This document shows, piece after piece, positions 36,190-48,099 of a stretch of DNA of 64,000 nucleotides. A program made the translations under genes and the position numbers. A model generated the notes under the pieces. The model had not been told where the DNA came from and made no database searches. It was given only the letters and a program-made list of their open reading frames with translations. Within the stretch, counting starts at the first letter, position 1, and each line of letters starts with the position of its first letter. Origin of the DNA: Bactrocera neohumeralis (lineage: Eukaryota > Arthropoda > Insecta > Diptera > Tephritidae); contig NC_065920.1 of the NCBI RefSeq assembly GCF_024586455.1, positions 11,184,144 to 11,248,143 of the forward strand, read 5' to 3'.

Positions 36190-36835
36190 GGCTTGAGCAG
36201 TGTTTCGACCAGCGGCAGAGGAGCTAGAATAAGTGCATAATACCGAATGTGGACTATTTTGAAGACGACAACATTAATGCAGACGAATGAGTGTTTCTTT
36301 TTTGCTCAAAAAAACAAAATTCTCGTTATTTTTTTTAACACTAGGCAGTCGTCTCTTCTTTGATATTATATAATAAATGAAATACACTAATAAGTAATGG
36401 AAAAATACCCATAGTCAAGTACTGTGTGCGGTCCTAGATCAGTCAATTTATCATCCGATTTTTCGAGGCAACAACTGTTGAAGTCTATTTAAAAGCATTT
36501 CATTACTTACTTCTTTCTCTGTATAGCGATCGAATGACTAAAGATATACAAAAGTCATTTGAAAGTGTTTCGACGATGGTCGGGTAAAATGATAGAATGT
36601 GGACTATTTTGAAGACGCCAAAATTAATGCAGGCGAATGATATATTTTTTTTCGCTGAAATTTCGCTATTTTTTTAGATTCAACACCTCTTACTAATATG
36701 TATTGCTCATAAGAAATAATGAAAAATTGAGGAAAAATCATAATTTATCAAATCTACAGAGAGTGTGAAGTATATTTAAAAGTTACAATTCACAGCCACA
36801 GTTGACTGGATAGTATTTTCTTCGGTAGTCGGGTA
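36190..36835 (+). repeat. Tandem repeat units carrying a Tc1/mariner transposase C-terminus
   Basis: TGTGGACTATTTTGAAGACG occurs at about 36248 and again at about 36598, 350 bp apart, inside longer repeated units. A third partial unit (TTCGGTAGTCGGGTAAAA) ends at 36835. Unit 1 encodes NKCIIPNVDYFEDDNINADE followed by a stop. This fits the YFEGDNIxxDE ending of a Tc1/mariner-superfamily transposase (from memory). Between the coding remnants, units share GAAGTCTATTTAAAAG-type sequence (36479 and 36767). A dead transposon end has apparently been captured in a tandem array. Confidence 0.6.
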
Positions 36836-37812
36836 AAAATATTGGACTCCAAACTGAAATTCAAGGAGCACTTGGCATATACATCAAAAAAAACAAATAA
36901 GATTTACAATGCCCTATCAAGAACGATGACAAATAGAGGCTGTGTGCGCTCTAGCCATCGACTTCAAATCGCAAAAGCGCTGAGCTCAGTAATATGGTGC
37001 TATATGCTGCTCCAGTATGGATACAGGCACTGGACATAAAAGCCTACGCCAGACCAATAAATGCGGTGTATAGACTGACAGCAATAAGAGTAACAAGTGC
37101 TTTCCGAACTATATTCAGCGAAGCTGCTGAGGAACTAGCTAGTATGCCGCCTATAGACATCCATGGAGAAGAGTTCATGGGATTATATGAACTATCAGCG
37201 GCAATTACAGAAATCAAAATGAGAGAGGAAAGAAAGAAGAGCGTAATTATATAGCAGCAATGGTGGCAAACCTCAACCAAAAGACGGTGGACCCACAGAT
37301 TTATGCCTGACATCCATACGTGGATAACTAGACAACATGGGGACCTGGATTTCGACCTGAACCAAATATTAAGCAGGCATGTGTGATTCAGAGGTTATCT
37401 ATACAAGTTTCAAAATAACGTCAGTCAGTATTGTTCGATGTGTACGGAGTTAATAGAAGACTCTGAATACGTGTTTTTCCATTGTCCTTGGTTTCCAAAA
37501 ACATAAGGAAAAAGTTAGAAACAACACTAGATGGTAGTTTAACGGTGGAAAATTTGATTGATGATTTGAACCTCTCAGAAGTGGAAAGTTGTTCGCGAAA
37601 CGGCAACTTCCATCACGACAAAATGAAGACAGTTACAGCAGAATAGGCATCAGTCCATCCGTGCTATAGAGGAGACATAAAATGTCTTGTCACTCCCACG
37701 AAGTATTACCTTATCTGGTGGTTCCGTGGGAGAGTCTTGAGTTGGGAGTTGTTTGGGTTTAGCGGATTAAAGTTCCGTACTCTGGCTTTCGATGCTTCCC
37801 CCTTCTATAGAA
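36836..37812 (+). mobile_element. 5'-truncated LINE, second copy of the 18-kb family
   Basis: It starts abruptly within the RT end region with LDSKLKFKEHLAYTSKKTNK and then IYNALSRTMTNRGCVRSS (about 36842-36955). It continues with APVWIQALDIKAYARPINAV and YRLTAIRVTSAFRTIFSEAA (about 37010-37130). A Cys-His region (QYCSMCTELIEDSEYVFFHC) lies at about 37430-37485. The 3' UTR shares TTTAGCGGATTAAAGT and GGCTTTCGATGCTTCC with the copy at 17850-19415. Stops and frameshifts disable it. It interrupts the third unit of the transposase-derived array. Confidence 0.8.
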
Positions 37813-37859
37813 AAACACTTTAGAAATTTTTGGAAAAGTGTTAGATGGAATCATTTCAG

Positions 37860-38050
37860 AATTTGCTTCTATATTTTCATGTTTTTGTGAGACTAAGTTT
37901 GAAACACCATTGTTCTCAATCCATTACTCAACCCAGCCAACTATCCGGTATTGAAACTCTTTTCAGCGATGTTGGAAGAATATACTATGTTTCATCATTT
38001 AATTTTGGTTCAAATGCAATATTCTCATTACGAAACAGTAATATAACCTA
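37860..38050 (+). pseudogene. Possible hAT transposase dimerisation-domain remnant (weak)
   Basis: A 68-codon frame contains QLSGIETLFSDVGRIYYVSS followed by AIFSLRNSN. This loosely recalls the C-terminal hAT dimerisation region (S..ERxFS..GRI ... N). No other part of a hAT transposase is visible, so this may be coincidence. Confidence 0.25.
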
Positions 38051-40019
38051 ATCCAAGGTCTTAACATCTTGGTCACAAACGAGTAAAACAGTAATAGGTA
38101 GAGGAAAATTTCTTAAAACGCTTTCGTGGAAACACATAGATAGATATATTCAAGTAGTGTCTTAGAAAAATCAATTGAAGCAGTTTTTGGCAAACTATAT
38201 TCAAAAGTCCGAAAATATGATTAATTCTCTATTTCTAAAGTCGTCTCGGAATATCCGAAAACATGCCTACTTCTCTACAGAGTTGATATGGTTCAATAAT
38301 AAAGCCCCCAGCTTAATACAAGCCAACAAAGCTGAAAACAAACCAAAAAAATGTTTTTTCGAAGCTCAGCGAAGATGCTGAGTTTAATGACTTCGCAGCC
38401 GAAACATAGGCGTTCACAATCCAATTATGCTAATAAACTCAAGCGTGAGGAATCAGTGCTCAACTGCTCATGCGGCACCACCGCAGACGAAGAGCATTAG
38501 AGCCGCTCAGTTAGTTAGTAGATAAGTAGCGCCAAATAGTAAAAAAAAACAAGCTGGAATAATCAAGCAAACTAAACGACCTTGACACAATGACGACACA
38601 GCACTTTGAACGGCCAAAAGTCTAAGAGTCATAAAAAAACATGAAAAAAATTTAAATCGCAGAAGACTAACAACAAGTCCGAAGTGGAAAAAAAGACAGA
38701 AAAGCAAACGCAATAGGTGCAAAACCGGTTTTCTATTTGCTCAATAACGAACTACAGCGAGAGACATTAAAATCAAATTTTGATAACTGACAACAACAAG
38801 CTAGAGTTGGAAGAGCACATCGAAATAATTTTTGGAGAGCGGAAGAGAGAAAAGGAATGCATGAACACAAGTGAGTTAAACACACATACAAATTTATAAA
38901 ATAATAATAAAAAATATTGCTAAATTGCATGTTGCAATACTTGCTATACTTACAACAACAGCACAGCAGCCATATACTAAAAGCAGCCGAAATTGTGATG
39001 CCTTTGGCGTGCAACAACATTTTCAGTGGGGCATTCATCTGGGTCTGCGGGTCGAATTTCTGCGTTGTTGGTTAACAGCAGCGGCATTTATGGCAATTTT
39101 CAGCGTTGTTGTTGTTGCTGTCGTTGTAGTTGGCACTTTTTCACTGTGGTTGCGCGGCGTCCACTTGCAGCGTTCAACAAGCAATCGGCGTGTAATGTTG
39201 CAAGCTGCAAGTGCGGTTTTTTGTTTGCTTTGCGGTGACTGCAATAAAAAGTGTTGGACTCTGAAATAAATATTTTTAATTAGTGCAATTAAATGGCAGC
39301 AGAAACATATCCGTTCACTGTGCAGTTATCTTTTGACGCCGAAACATGTTTGTGATTCGTGTTGCAAGTGCGGTTAAATGGCGGTGGCGTTGAAAATGAA
39401 GGTGGCTTTGACTTCGGATATATTTTTGAGGTGATTTTCTTTGCTGTTAAATATACTATGTACAACTATGAGCAAAAAGTCTTACTATTTTTTGCCCACA
39501 GTAGTATATATGTCAATTTTGTTCATTTAAACACTGTTACTGCACATTTACACTGCTCAATTCAATATTTAAAATTAGTTTGTTCTGTATGTGTGTATTT
39601 TTGATCCCCGAGATAGAGCTGGTTTCTATTTTATGATATTATTTCGGCGCATTTAAATTTTTAATATTTTATATTTACTTTTATTTTCATTAATAAACTT
39701 TTAATTGTCTTTATTATTGTTACTCCAGACACAGGGCTGTATTTTATCGAATCTTTGTAAATTGATAAAGCTTATAATCAAAAAAGTTTAGAGATAGTTT
39801 TTGCATGAAAAACTTATTTTTGCAAAACTGAGATTGACACAATTTCTTCTGACAAATTTTTAAGAATACGTAAAAAGTAAATTTGGCATTAAAATAGGTT
39901 AAATATTATTACAATTTTGCACAATATTTCATAAATATGAACTATAGTGTGAGATAGTCAACGAAACGAGAAAACGACTTTTGGATGTTTTCGAACTATC
40001 ACAGATCATCAGTATGACT
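38051..40019. other. Intergenic, no gene seen
   Basis: A-rich non-coding sequence, then TTG-rich and GTT-rich stretches near 39100-39140. Overlapping frames on both strands at 38925-39269 arise from GTTGTTGTTG repeats. No gene is supported. Confidence 0.5.
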
Positions 40020-40150
40020 CAGTACATATGATATGATGGATACCGATAGGGGGCGGAAACCACAAGGCCATTTACTGATCTTACTATACTCTGACTCATT
40101 GAGGGCACAATAGACCTAAGGTCGCGGTGCAATCCTCATTTATTTATCTT
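40020..40150 (+). mobile_element. LINE 3' tail fragment
   Basis: GAGGGCACAATAGACCTAAG, GTCGCGGTGCAATCCTCAT and a TTATTTATCTTACT tail correspond to the tail at 9420-9460 and, inverted, to 35935-35995. No coding part is attached. Confidence 0.6.
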
Positions 40151-40359
40151 ACTCTGATTCAAACATATTTAATTAAGCTTAAATATGGGCTCAGAGATCG
40201 ACTTTCTGATCTAAACTATGGGTAATGATTTAGGAATCAGAAGGATGCAGTAAACTTAGTTATTGTGGCAGTTCCACAGCTGAAAGTGTGTGCAAATCGT
40301 GAATGTATCTTTGACTTTGAAGTATGTCTTCTTAAGAGATTAGTAAAGGTTGAGTTTTA

Positions 40360-42010
40360 AAATTTCTCTCTGCTTTATTATTTTTTAATTTTATATTTTT
40401 AGTATTTTTTTATATTATTTTTTTTTTTGTTATAACTATTTTAAATATAACTATTTTAATAACTATTTTTTTATAAATTTACCCCATTCATTTGCTTATT
40501 AATTTTGTTAAATTTATTTTTTAATTTTAACCTTGTTGGAAAATTTTTTTATTCATTTTTTTTTATTTAATATAATATTTATATTTGTAATAAACTTTTT
40601 AAACTCTCTTTTTCATAACTGTTTTTCATTACAATATTTTTTTTTATTTTTGAAATTTTGTTTTTTTTTTATTAAATTTATTATAATGTTTTTTTATTAT
40701 AAATTTTTTTAAACCCTCTTTTGCAATGATTTTTTTTTATTTGATTTTATTTTCTTTAATTTTTAAAATTTTATAAATAAAAATAAAAATTATATTTTCT
40801 GTTTTAGTGTTTTCCGTTTTAATTGTTTATTTGTAGTTTTTTTTTTTTTACTTTACTACTATTTTAAATTTTATCCTTTTTAAAAATGTTTTTTTATGTA
40901 ATTAATTTTTTTTCAAAATTATTTTATTACAACTATTAAAGCTTTTTTTCACTGCTGATTGTTTTCTTTATTTCAATTCTTTTTTTAACACAAAATTTCT
41001 TTTTGATAATTTTTTTATTTTTTTTTTTGAATGTTTTTTTTTTATAATTATTTTATTTAAAGTTTTTAATTGTTTTTTTTTTTTATCTTAATTTTATCTT
41101 TTTTAGAAAATTTTTTTTTATTCATTAAAAAGTTTTTATGTTTTTATTATTTTTTTTAAACTTTTTTTTTTAATTTTTTTATTTTTTAAATTTTAGTTTT
41201 TAATAATTATTTTGCGTTGTGATTGTTTGTAGTTTTTTTATTTTGTATAATTGTTTTTTTATACATATTTTTTTAATTTTATTTTTGATTTTATACTATT
41301 ATTAATTTTTTTTTTTTTTTATTAAATTTTTTTTTTTAACACAATTTTTTTATAACTATTTTTTAATGGTTTTTTTTTAAATATTAATCTTTTGAATATT
41401 TTTTTTTATTTTTTATTTTTCTAATTTTTTTTTTAGAGTCTTTTTATTGTAAAAAATTTAAAAAATTTAATTTTTTTTTATATTATATTTTTATTTTTTT
41501 TATAATTTTTATTTATTTAATTATTTTTATAAAATTAATTTTTAAGTATCAATGTTTTTCCGATATTTTTTTTCTGAATTAATTTTTTTTTTTTTATTTT
41601 TAAGACATATATTTTAAATTTTTTTTTATTTTTTAATTTTATTACAAAATCACTTTTTTTAGAACTGATTTTTCATTTTTTTTAATTATGTTTTATTTTT
41701 TAAATTTTTATTTTTCTTACTTTTTAACTTATTTTATTTTTACTACTTTTTGTTGTAGTTTTTTTTATATTTTTTTTATTTTTTTTAATTATTTTTTCAA
41801 TTATATTTATTTCTTTTAATATTTATATATTTTTTAGTATAATATAGCTGTTCTTCCATTTTATTTTTAAGTTTTAAGTATTTTTAATTTTTTTTCATCA
41901 ATTTTGTTTTTTTTTTAAACTTCATTTTGTCATCAACCATTAATGATTTTACATAATTTTTTTAAACACATATTTTTAATTGATATAACTAATAATAAAT
42001 TAATTTGTTT
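40360..42010. repeat. Low-complexity block with strong T skew on the plus strand
   Basis: About 1.65 kb is nearly pure A/T, with T far more frequent than A and many runs of 7-12 T joined by TTATTTT and AATTTT. The skew holds throughout, unlike the roughly balanced block at 4230-6330. No coding sequence. Confidence 0.8.
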
Positions 42011-43318
42011 TACAAAATATTTGAAACGATCGATTTAATTTTTTCCAAGACGAAGAATCTGTTTACTCATCGAATAGACATAATTATATACTTGTGTGTG
42101 TATGTATCGAAATGCGTAAAAAATGCACACACGCTCAGTTGGTCGCTTCTGTGAATGAAAAATGCAAACAAAAGCCGAAGCGGCTCAAGGCAACTGACTA
42201 CAACACACTCGACAAACACTCTCACTTTTCTTCAACGATTTTTATTGTTAAGCGTGAGTTGTATTTATTGTATTTCTTGTATGTTTTTTATTTATTTATT
42301 TGTTAGGTTTTTGCAACAATTTTGCTGCTATTTTAGGATGATTTGTTAACATGTTTTTGTAATATTTGCATTAAACCTACGCATTTGATTTAAAAGCACT
42401 GCGAAACACAGTTTTACTAATTTTTTAAACACTTTACAATTTTATTAAATGACTTTTTCTTAAAGTTTTTAGTTATTTTTGTTTGTTAAGTTAAACAATC
42501 TCTCATCAATTTGAATTTACTTCGCATATTTAGCACATTTTGTGCAATTTCACTCATTCTTTTGGCGCTACTCCCACCACACTCATTTCATTGCAGGCAG
42601 CGAACTCTCTCTTTCACTCTCTCTTTTGCAGTTTCAATGCTTTATTTGCGCCTTTTTAGTGTAACTTTGCAATTGCTGAAAACAGCCGATTTGTGTACGC
42701 ACATGCACATTAAAATTCCGATGGGTTTGCAAAAACAAAAAAAAAACAGCAGACGCATATCATAGCGACTGCCCAATCGAGTAAACGGTATGGAGGCCAA
42801 ACGCGGCGCAAAAATCGCACAATAAATCGAAAAACGAAAGTACAACGAAAGTGTACATATGCCGTTATGTGTGTCATTCATTAATAAAAGTGTTTTCTTT
42901 TGCATACACATGTTTCTTATAAACTATTTTAGTTTATTTAATTAATTAGCACATCACTTTTATTAAGCGGCGCATAGGCACAGCTCGGCGTATACGCAAC
43001 TTGAAAAAAATTATTTTAATGCAAAAGTTATATTCTTTATAAAAAAACTTTTTGAATTTTTAATTTTAATTTTAAATTTTTTAAAAAAATTTTATTATAT
43101 ATTGTTTTTTTTTATTTAAAAATATTTTTATTTAAAATTTATTTTAATTTAAAAATATTTCCATTGTTTCTTTTTTTATTGTAGTTTCCAATTTTCGCGC
43201 TTTTGAAACATTTGCTCTTTGCCCTTGCTTCCACTCACTTTATTGCACTAGTTTTATTTAAGCAACAACAAATTAAATTTTTTACACACGTTTCTTCGAT
43301 CCACACACCTTGGCACTT
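42011..43318. other. Intergenic, no gene seen
   Basis: AT-rich sequence with CTCTCTCTTTCACTCTCTCT near 42605. The short frames match no family. It may be intron of the minus-strand unknown gene if the promoter at 43351 belongs to that gene. Confidence 0.4.
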
Positions 43319-43353
43319 ACAACTCTTTCGCTTCGCGTTCGCACGTTGACTGA
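43319..43353 (-). promoter_or_regulatory. Candidate core promoter, Inr plus DPE
   Basis: On the minus strand, TCAGTC (Inr, A at 43351 as +1) is followed at exactly +28 to +33 by AGTTGT, which fits the Drosophila DPE consensus RGWYVT. CGAAGCGAAAGA near +17 to +28 partly fits the MTE. No TATA box lies at the usual upstream distance. A donor-like GTAAGT begins at +32. The spacing is right, but such a pair could occur by chance about once in a few hundred kilobases. Confidence 0.35.
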
Positions 43354-43734
43354 AATCGAAATTTTTTAGTGCTGGCCGTTCGCTTAAAAAACCCAAACGG
43401 TTGCAGCAATAGCAATAACAACAACAACAGTGCGAGCAATATTGTGCTCTTGCTGGCTGCATTGAAAAAAGTTGTTTTTATTTGTTTAGTTGTTTTTGTT
43501 TTTGTAGTTGTAGTTGTAGTTTTTGGTTTGTTGTTGCCCTGTTTATTGCTGCACAGTCGCGTTGCGCTGTCTACTGGCCTCGGTAAGTGACTCCAGCCAC
43601 TCGGACAACTCCAACGAAGCGCACATATCACGTAATGCCGTTGCGCATGCGCAAAGCGTACAGTGTGTTATTTTGCATTTAAATGTAACAAAATGAGCAG
43701 AGGTGTATTGGGAGTGTATACAGTTTAGTTAGTG

Positions 43735-44775
43735 TATTCAAGCTGAGTTAAATATTATTAAATGATATATAAAACTTATTTATTAGGGTGGGTCTAGAAA
43801 TAAAATTTAAAAATTATGATCTCTTATTTAGTATATGTATATAAAGAACGCAAAATGGGTTAAATATTATTAAATGAAATAAAAAACTTAGTCATTAGGG
43901 TGGCTCTAAAATAAAAAATAATTTATAAAACAAATAAAAAATGATCTCTTATTCAGTTTATATAAAGAATGCAAGCTGAGTTAAATATTATTAAATATTA
44001 TAAAAACCATATTCATTAGGGTGAGTCTAAAACAAAAATAAAATTATTATAAAAATAATAAAAAATGGTCTCTTATTCAGTATATATAAAAAAGCAAGCT
44101 GAGTTATAAATTATTAAATCAAATAAAAAACTTATTCATTAGGGTGGGTCTAAAATAAAAAAAAATTAATAAAAAATTTTGCCTTATAATTTAAATTAAG
44201 CGTTTACGAGATGATTATCTGTCTATCAAAGAAAAAATAATAATAGAAAAATCAAATAATTTTTGTATAGCAGCAAATTTCCTACAAAACTATGAGTTTC
44301 GCAATTTAAAATTTATTTTTTTTGGTTGAGTTATAAAATTTATAAAATTTTACTTAAAATGATCAAACTTTAGCCGGTAATATCTTTTAAATGATGAGAA
44401 TTACGAAAAAATATTTCATGTAGACTTTTTTGTAAAGTATTCAGTTATCTACAAAATCTACGAAACGAGATATTTTTCCAGTTTTTGGAAGCGAGATTTA
44501 AGTTTTGCTTTCTGATAATAAAAGAAAAATATAAAACTCTAAGGCTGAGGACCTTTCTGTTACAATTAAGAGCTAGTACTTGCAATGATTTTCTTAGAGG
44601 TGTCCAAAACCTATATTTCAGCTTACCAAGCGAAAAAAATAGTATATAAATTTTTGAACCACCCTAATTTCCTATTGAAACATAAATAAAGTTAATAAAT
44701 ATTGTAAATAAATTTAAAATGACTCTGGTGTGCATTTAATTTTTTTTTTGCCCACCCTAATTCCATAATGAAACA
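43735..44775. repeat. Repeat cluster with inverted TTAGGGTGG-type ends (MITE-like)
   Basis: ATTAGGGTGGGTCTA or close variants occur at 43783, 43894, 44015 and 44138 (111, 121 and 123 bp apart), within units that begin GAGTTAAATATTATTAAAT and include ATGATCTCTTATTCAGT. The inverted form, ACCACCCTAATTTCC / CCCACCCTAATTCC, occurs at about 44658 and 44751, 93 bp apart. The middle (about 44200-44640) is unique. It looks like a non-autonomous DNA transposon whose ends were tandemly amplified. No coding sequence. Confidence 0.65.
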
Positions 44776-45700
44776 TATTTTTTTTTTAATAAATAAACAT
44801 TATACGTATTTAAAATAAGTTTAAAATGTGTGTGAAGTGAATTCAAGGTTAAGAATCAACTAGATTTTAATAATTTAATTACTCTTAAACTCTTTCTGGA
44901 AATATCTTGTTGAACCGCCTCAATTAGATAAAAAGCTCAAATCAGACGTTATGTAATTTTACTGAAATACATATATAGTACTGCAAGGAAATATACATAA
45001 TTTTAAAATGTTCTGCAAAACTCTTCTTATCGAAGAGAAGTGTAGCAACGAACTCTTTAGAAATTCAAAGCATCCCACTGTACCGTCATTTTACCGGCGT
45101 GAGGTGTTGCGGCGAAGCACACAGCGAGTACTTTACTCTCAGTTGCTTATTTTTAGCAGCATTTTTAACTAATAAATAACTTGTATTTGCTTTGCAAGCT
45201 TTTTCTTAATATTTCTTTGTTTTTGTTTTTATTATTATTATTTTTTAATAGTTATTAGCCAACATTGTATCATTGTATTTACGCCTTGGTCGTTTAGTCG
45301 TAATGAGTGTTGCAACATCGGCGAACTGGCAACTTGATTATGGCCAGCTTGCCGCTGGCGTCATTCTTTGCGGCTCGCTCGCTTTGGTGACTTGTTGGCT
45401 ACACTCACTAAGCGAGTAAAGTTTGCTTGAAATGATTTATTTTTGGAGACTAAGCCAGTCTTGTGCTTTATAGTTCGCTTGAGTTGATTTACTTTTGGTG
45501 ACTTTTTAATTATAATTTTTGTTTTATTTTAATTCCTTTTTTTGTTTTAATTATTTTATGCTGCGCTTAAGCTGTTTTAATTATGTAGCGTATTTTTGTT
45601 GTTGCTTTATGTAGACACGCATTGATATACACAGTACTTGCAGGCACTGTGCGTGAAATTGCTTTATAATTTTAAAGTATCTTCCTGAAATTTACACCTG
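44776..45700. other. Intergenic, no gene seen
   Basis: AT-rich non-coding sequence with a somewhat GC-richer patch at about 45060-45430. No gene family recognised. Confidence 0.5.
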
Positions 45701-45714
45701 AATCTTAAAACGCG

Positions 45715-45845
45715 TGATAATTCAGGTATAATTCGGTTACAATTCCGGTACAATTCGGATAATTCAGGTACGGTTATAATTCGGGCACTAATTCAGGTAC
45801 ATTTCGGTTACTTTATGAGCAATTCGGTTACAATTCGGTTACTTT
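45715..45845. repeat. Short-unit minisatellite of AATTC(A/G)GGTAC / AATTCGGTTAC
   Basis: Units of about 10-14 bp (AATTCAGGTA, AATTCGGTTAC, AATTCCGGTAC, AATTCGGATAATTCAGGTAC) are repeated about ten times with variation. Confidence 0.8.
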
Positions 45846-46680
45846 TATCGGCATTTGGTTGTGAAGTCTATGTGAATGCTATTTTTTCAATATTTTCATT
45901 CCAATTTTATTAAGCGGCAGCTGCTAAATCGATTAAATATATAAGTATGTATCAATATATATTAAGACACATACATATGTATATTTACACACCTGTTTAT
46001 ATATGAATAAATTTACTTTAATTAATCAATTTCAGTTTTTGTTTTGAGTTTAATTGCCCGTGTCTAATTTTCTTGCCAGTTTTGGTTGTATTTTGGGTAG
46101 TTATGTAGGTATATATATATATATATATATGTATTATGAACTTGTATATATGTATATATATTTTATTTTCTCAGACCATTATGAAATATAATTGACCTGT
46201 TGGCACTAAATAAAGTGCTTTTTGTTTCCATTTTCAACAAATCGGTTTTTAGAATTAAAAAATATGTGCTTAGACATACCGATGCCCATACATTTTTTTA
46301 TCGTTCCATAATTATACTACATACATATACATATGTACATACATACATACTTATGTACGTCAATTGATGCAATCATATTTATAGCATATGCTATGATTCT
46401 GGGTGTTTGCTTGGAGTTTCTACTCCTAAACACGTGTCTAAGCTATTCTCGACAGTTCACATACCATATATGTATGTACATATGGGACATTAGAGTGTGT
46501 TGATTTACAGGAAGCCAAAAAACAGGAAAATCGCATTGCAGAAAATATTCTACTGATATTTTTGATAACTTTATTTGAAAGAATATGGGTTTAAAACCGG
46601 TTTCCAGCCAGCAATTTTTTAGATAATGTTTAATTTTTCGGGTTTATAAAAATGTCTTCTTTCTGGAATAATCAATTGTA
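45846..46680. other. Intergenic, no gene seen
   Basis: Contains a TATATATATATATATATATG microsatellite at about 46112-46131 and ACATACATATACATATGTAC near 46319. No gene. Confidence 0.55.
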
Positions 46681-46930
46681 TGGGAGATATGTGATATAGT
46701 AGTCCGATTACCACAAATGATCAATAGAATGTCAAAATGCCTCTATGTATTAAATTTCATCTCAAAGACTGCCAACGAATTTTTTTATAATCCCGAAAAA
46801 TTAAACTTCACCTAAAAATTCCCTCGCTCAAAACCGGTTTTAGATCCATATTCTTGTAGGCAAAGTTGTTCAGAATGATCCGTAGAACGTTTCCCGCACA
46901 CGCGTTTTTATAAAAAGAAACCGACCCGCA
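46681..46930. repeat. Diverged copy of the 15.7-16.3 kb dispersed repeat
   Basis: AAAACCGGTTTTAGATCCAT, TTGTAGGCAAAGTTGTTCAG and AATGATCCGTAGAACGTTTC, followed by CACGCGTTTTTATA, correspond to 16165-16250 (ACCAGTTTTAGACC, TTAGACAAAATTGTTCAG, AACGCGTTTTTATAG). Non-coding. Confidence 0.65.
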
Positions 46931-47302
46931 CTAACATGCATACAACACAAGTAATTGTATTTAGTTCAGAGACCAGTTTCAAGGTAAGCTTACGAGCAAT
47001 TTAATCAAATAAATGACTCAAAATAAACTACAATGTTGAAAGTAATTGTTTGAAAGTGTTGGAAAACATTTTTGTTGTATTTGTGTAAATAAATATTTAT
47101 GGGAAATAAAACCTACAAAACTGATAAACCCTCCCGAAATTTCTTTAAGGCATAGATATAGCCAAGTGATAATATTGCAGTCAACTACGAGTATTACTAA
47201 CAAAATTAAGAAAATCTGCTTGAAATACCAAGTTTTCGTGCCAAATATTCGAATTTAATTATATACGTAAACAGCTCAATAAATGAACTATATATAAGTT
47301 GA

Positions 47303-47868
47303 ATAAGAAATGTTAAGTCGATGATATATCGAAAAAGAGTCAGTATTTTTGTGAGATCGTCGTGAATGGCTCTTTTTCGCTGTAAAGCGAGTTTATGCTT
47401 TCGCATTATATAGAGTTCGTCAATGAGTGGTGTACCCACTTCATGAATTTTATTTCGCAAATAAATATTTATGGATTTGCCTCAATAAAAGAGTCCGCTT
47501 CCATGCCTCTTTTTAGAGTGCGTAGTACATATTCCACATACCAAATTTTTTCTAAGAATGATATATATTCAGGCGGTTAAAAGCTTTCAATCAGCGTATG
47601 AATATAGCTATAAGGATATACGAATGATAGAAATTTTCTTCAAGCTTAATTATCTCTTATGCAAAATCGTTTTATCACAGCGTAATCGAGATCTTGGATG
47701 ATATTATATGTATTATCTAAATATACATATATATATGATAAGAAATGTTATCGATAATATATATTTGAATTCCTTTCTACCGCAGTCAATCTTCAGTATT
47801 TTTGTGAGATTTTTTTATGCGTCGTGAATGGCTCTTTTTCGCTGTAAATCGAGTTTATGCTTTTGTGA
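47303..47868. repeat. Pair of ~70-100-bp direct repeats ~455 bp apart
   Basis: CAGTATTTTTGTGAGAT then CGTCGTGAATGGCTCTTTTT then CGCTGTAAAGCGAGTTTATG, at 47341-47400, is repeated at 47795-47864. The second copy has a seven-base insertion (TTTTTAT plus GC changes) and AAATCGAG instead of AAAGCGAG. ATAAGAAATGTTA precedes both copies (about 47305 and 47739). No family recognised. Confidence 0.8.
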
Positions 47869-48099
47869 GAAATGTATACTTCCAGGAGCCTTAAAAGTCG
47901 AAAACTATTATCAAAAATATATTGCTTTGATTATTACCTACAATGAGGTCGTGTAAAAATTTGCAGCCGATCGGTCCAGCCGTTTCAGTAAAAGTTTACT
48001 ACACCGTCTCTGAAACAGCGTTTGGAGAAAAACGCTTTTAAAGTTATGGGTCTGGTGACGAAATTTTTTTTCGAAACCGATAACCGATCGGCTTCACAC

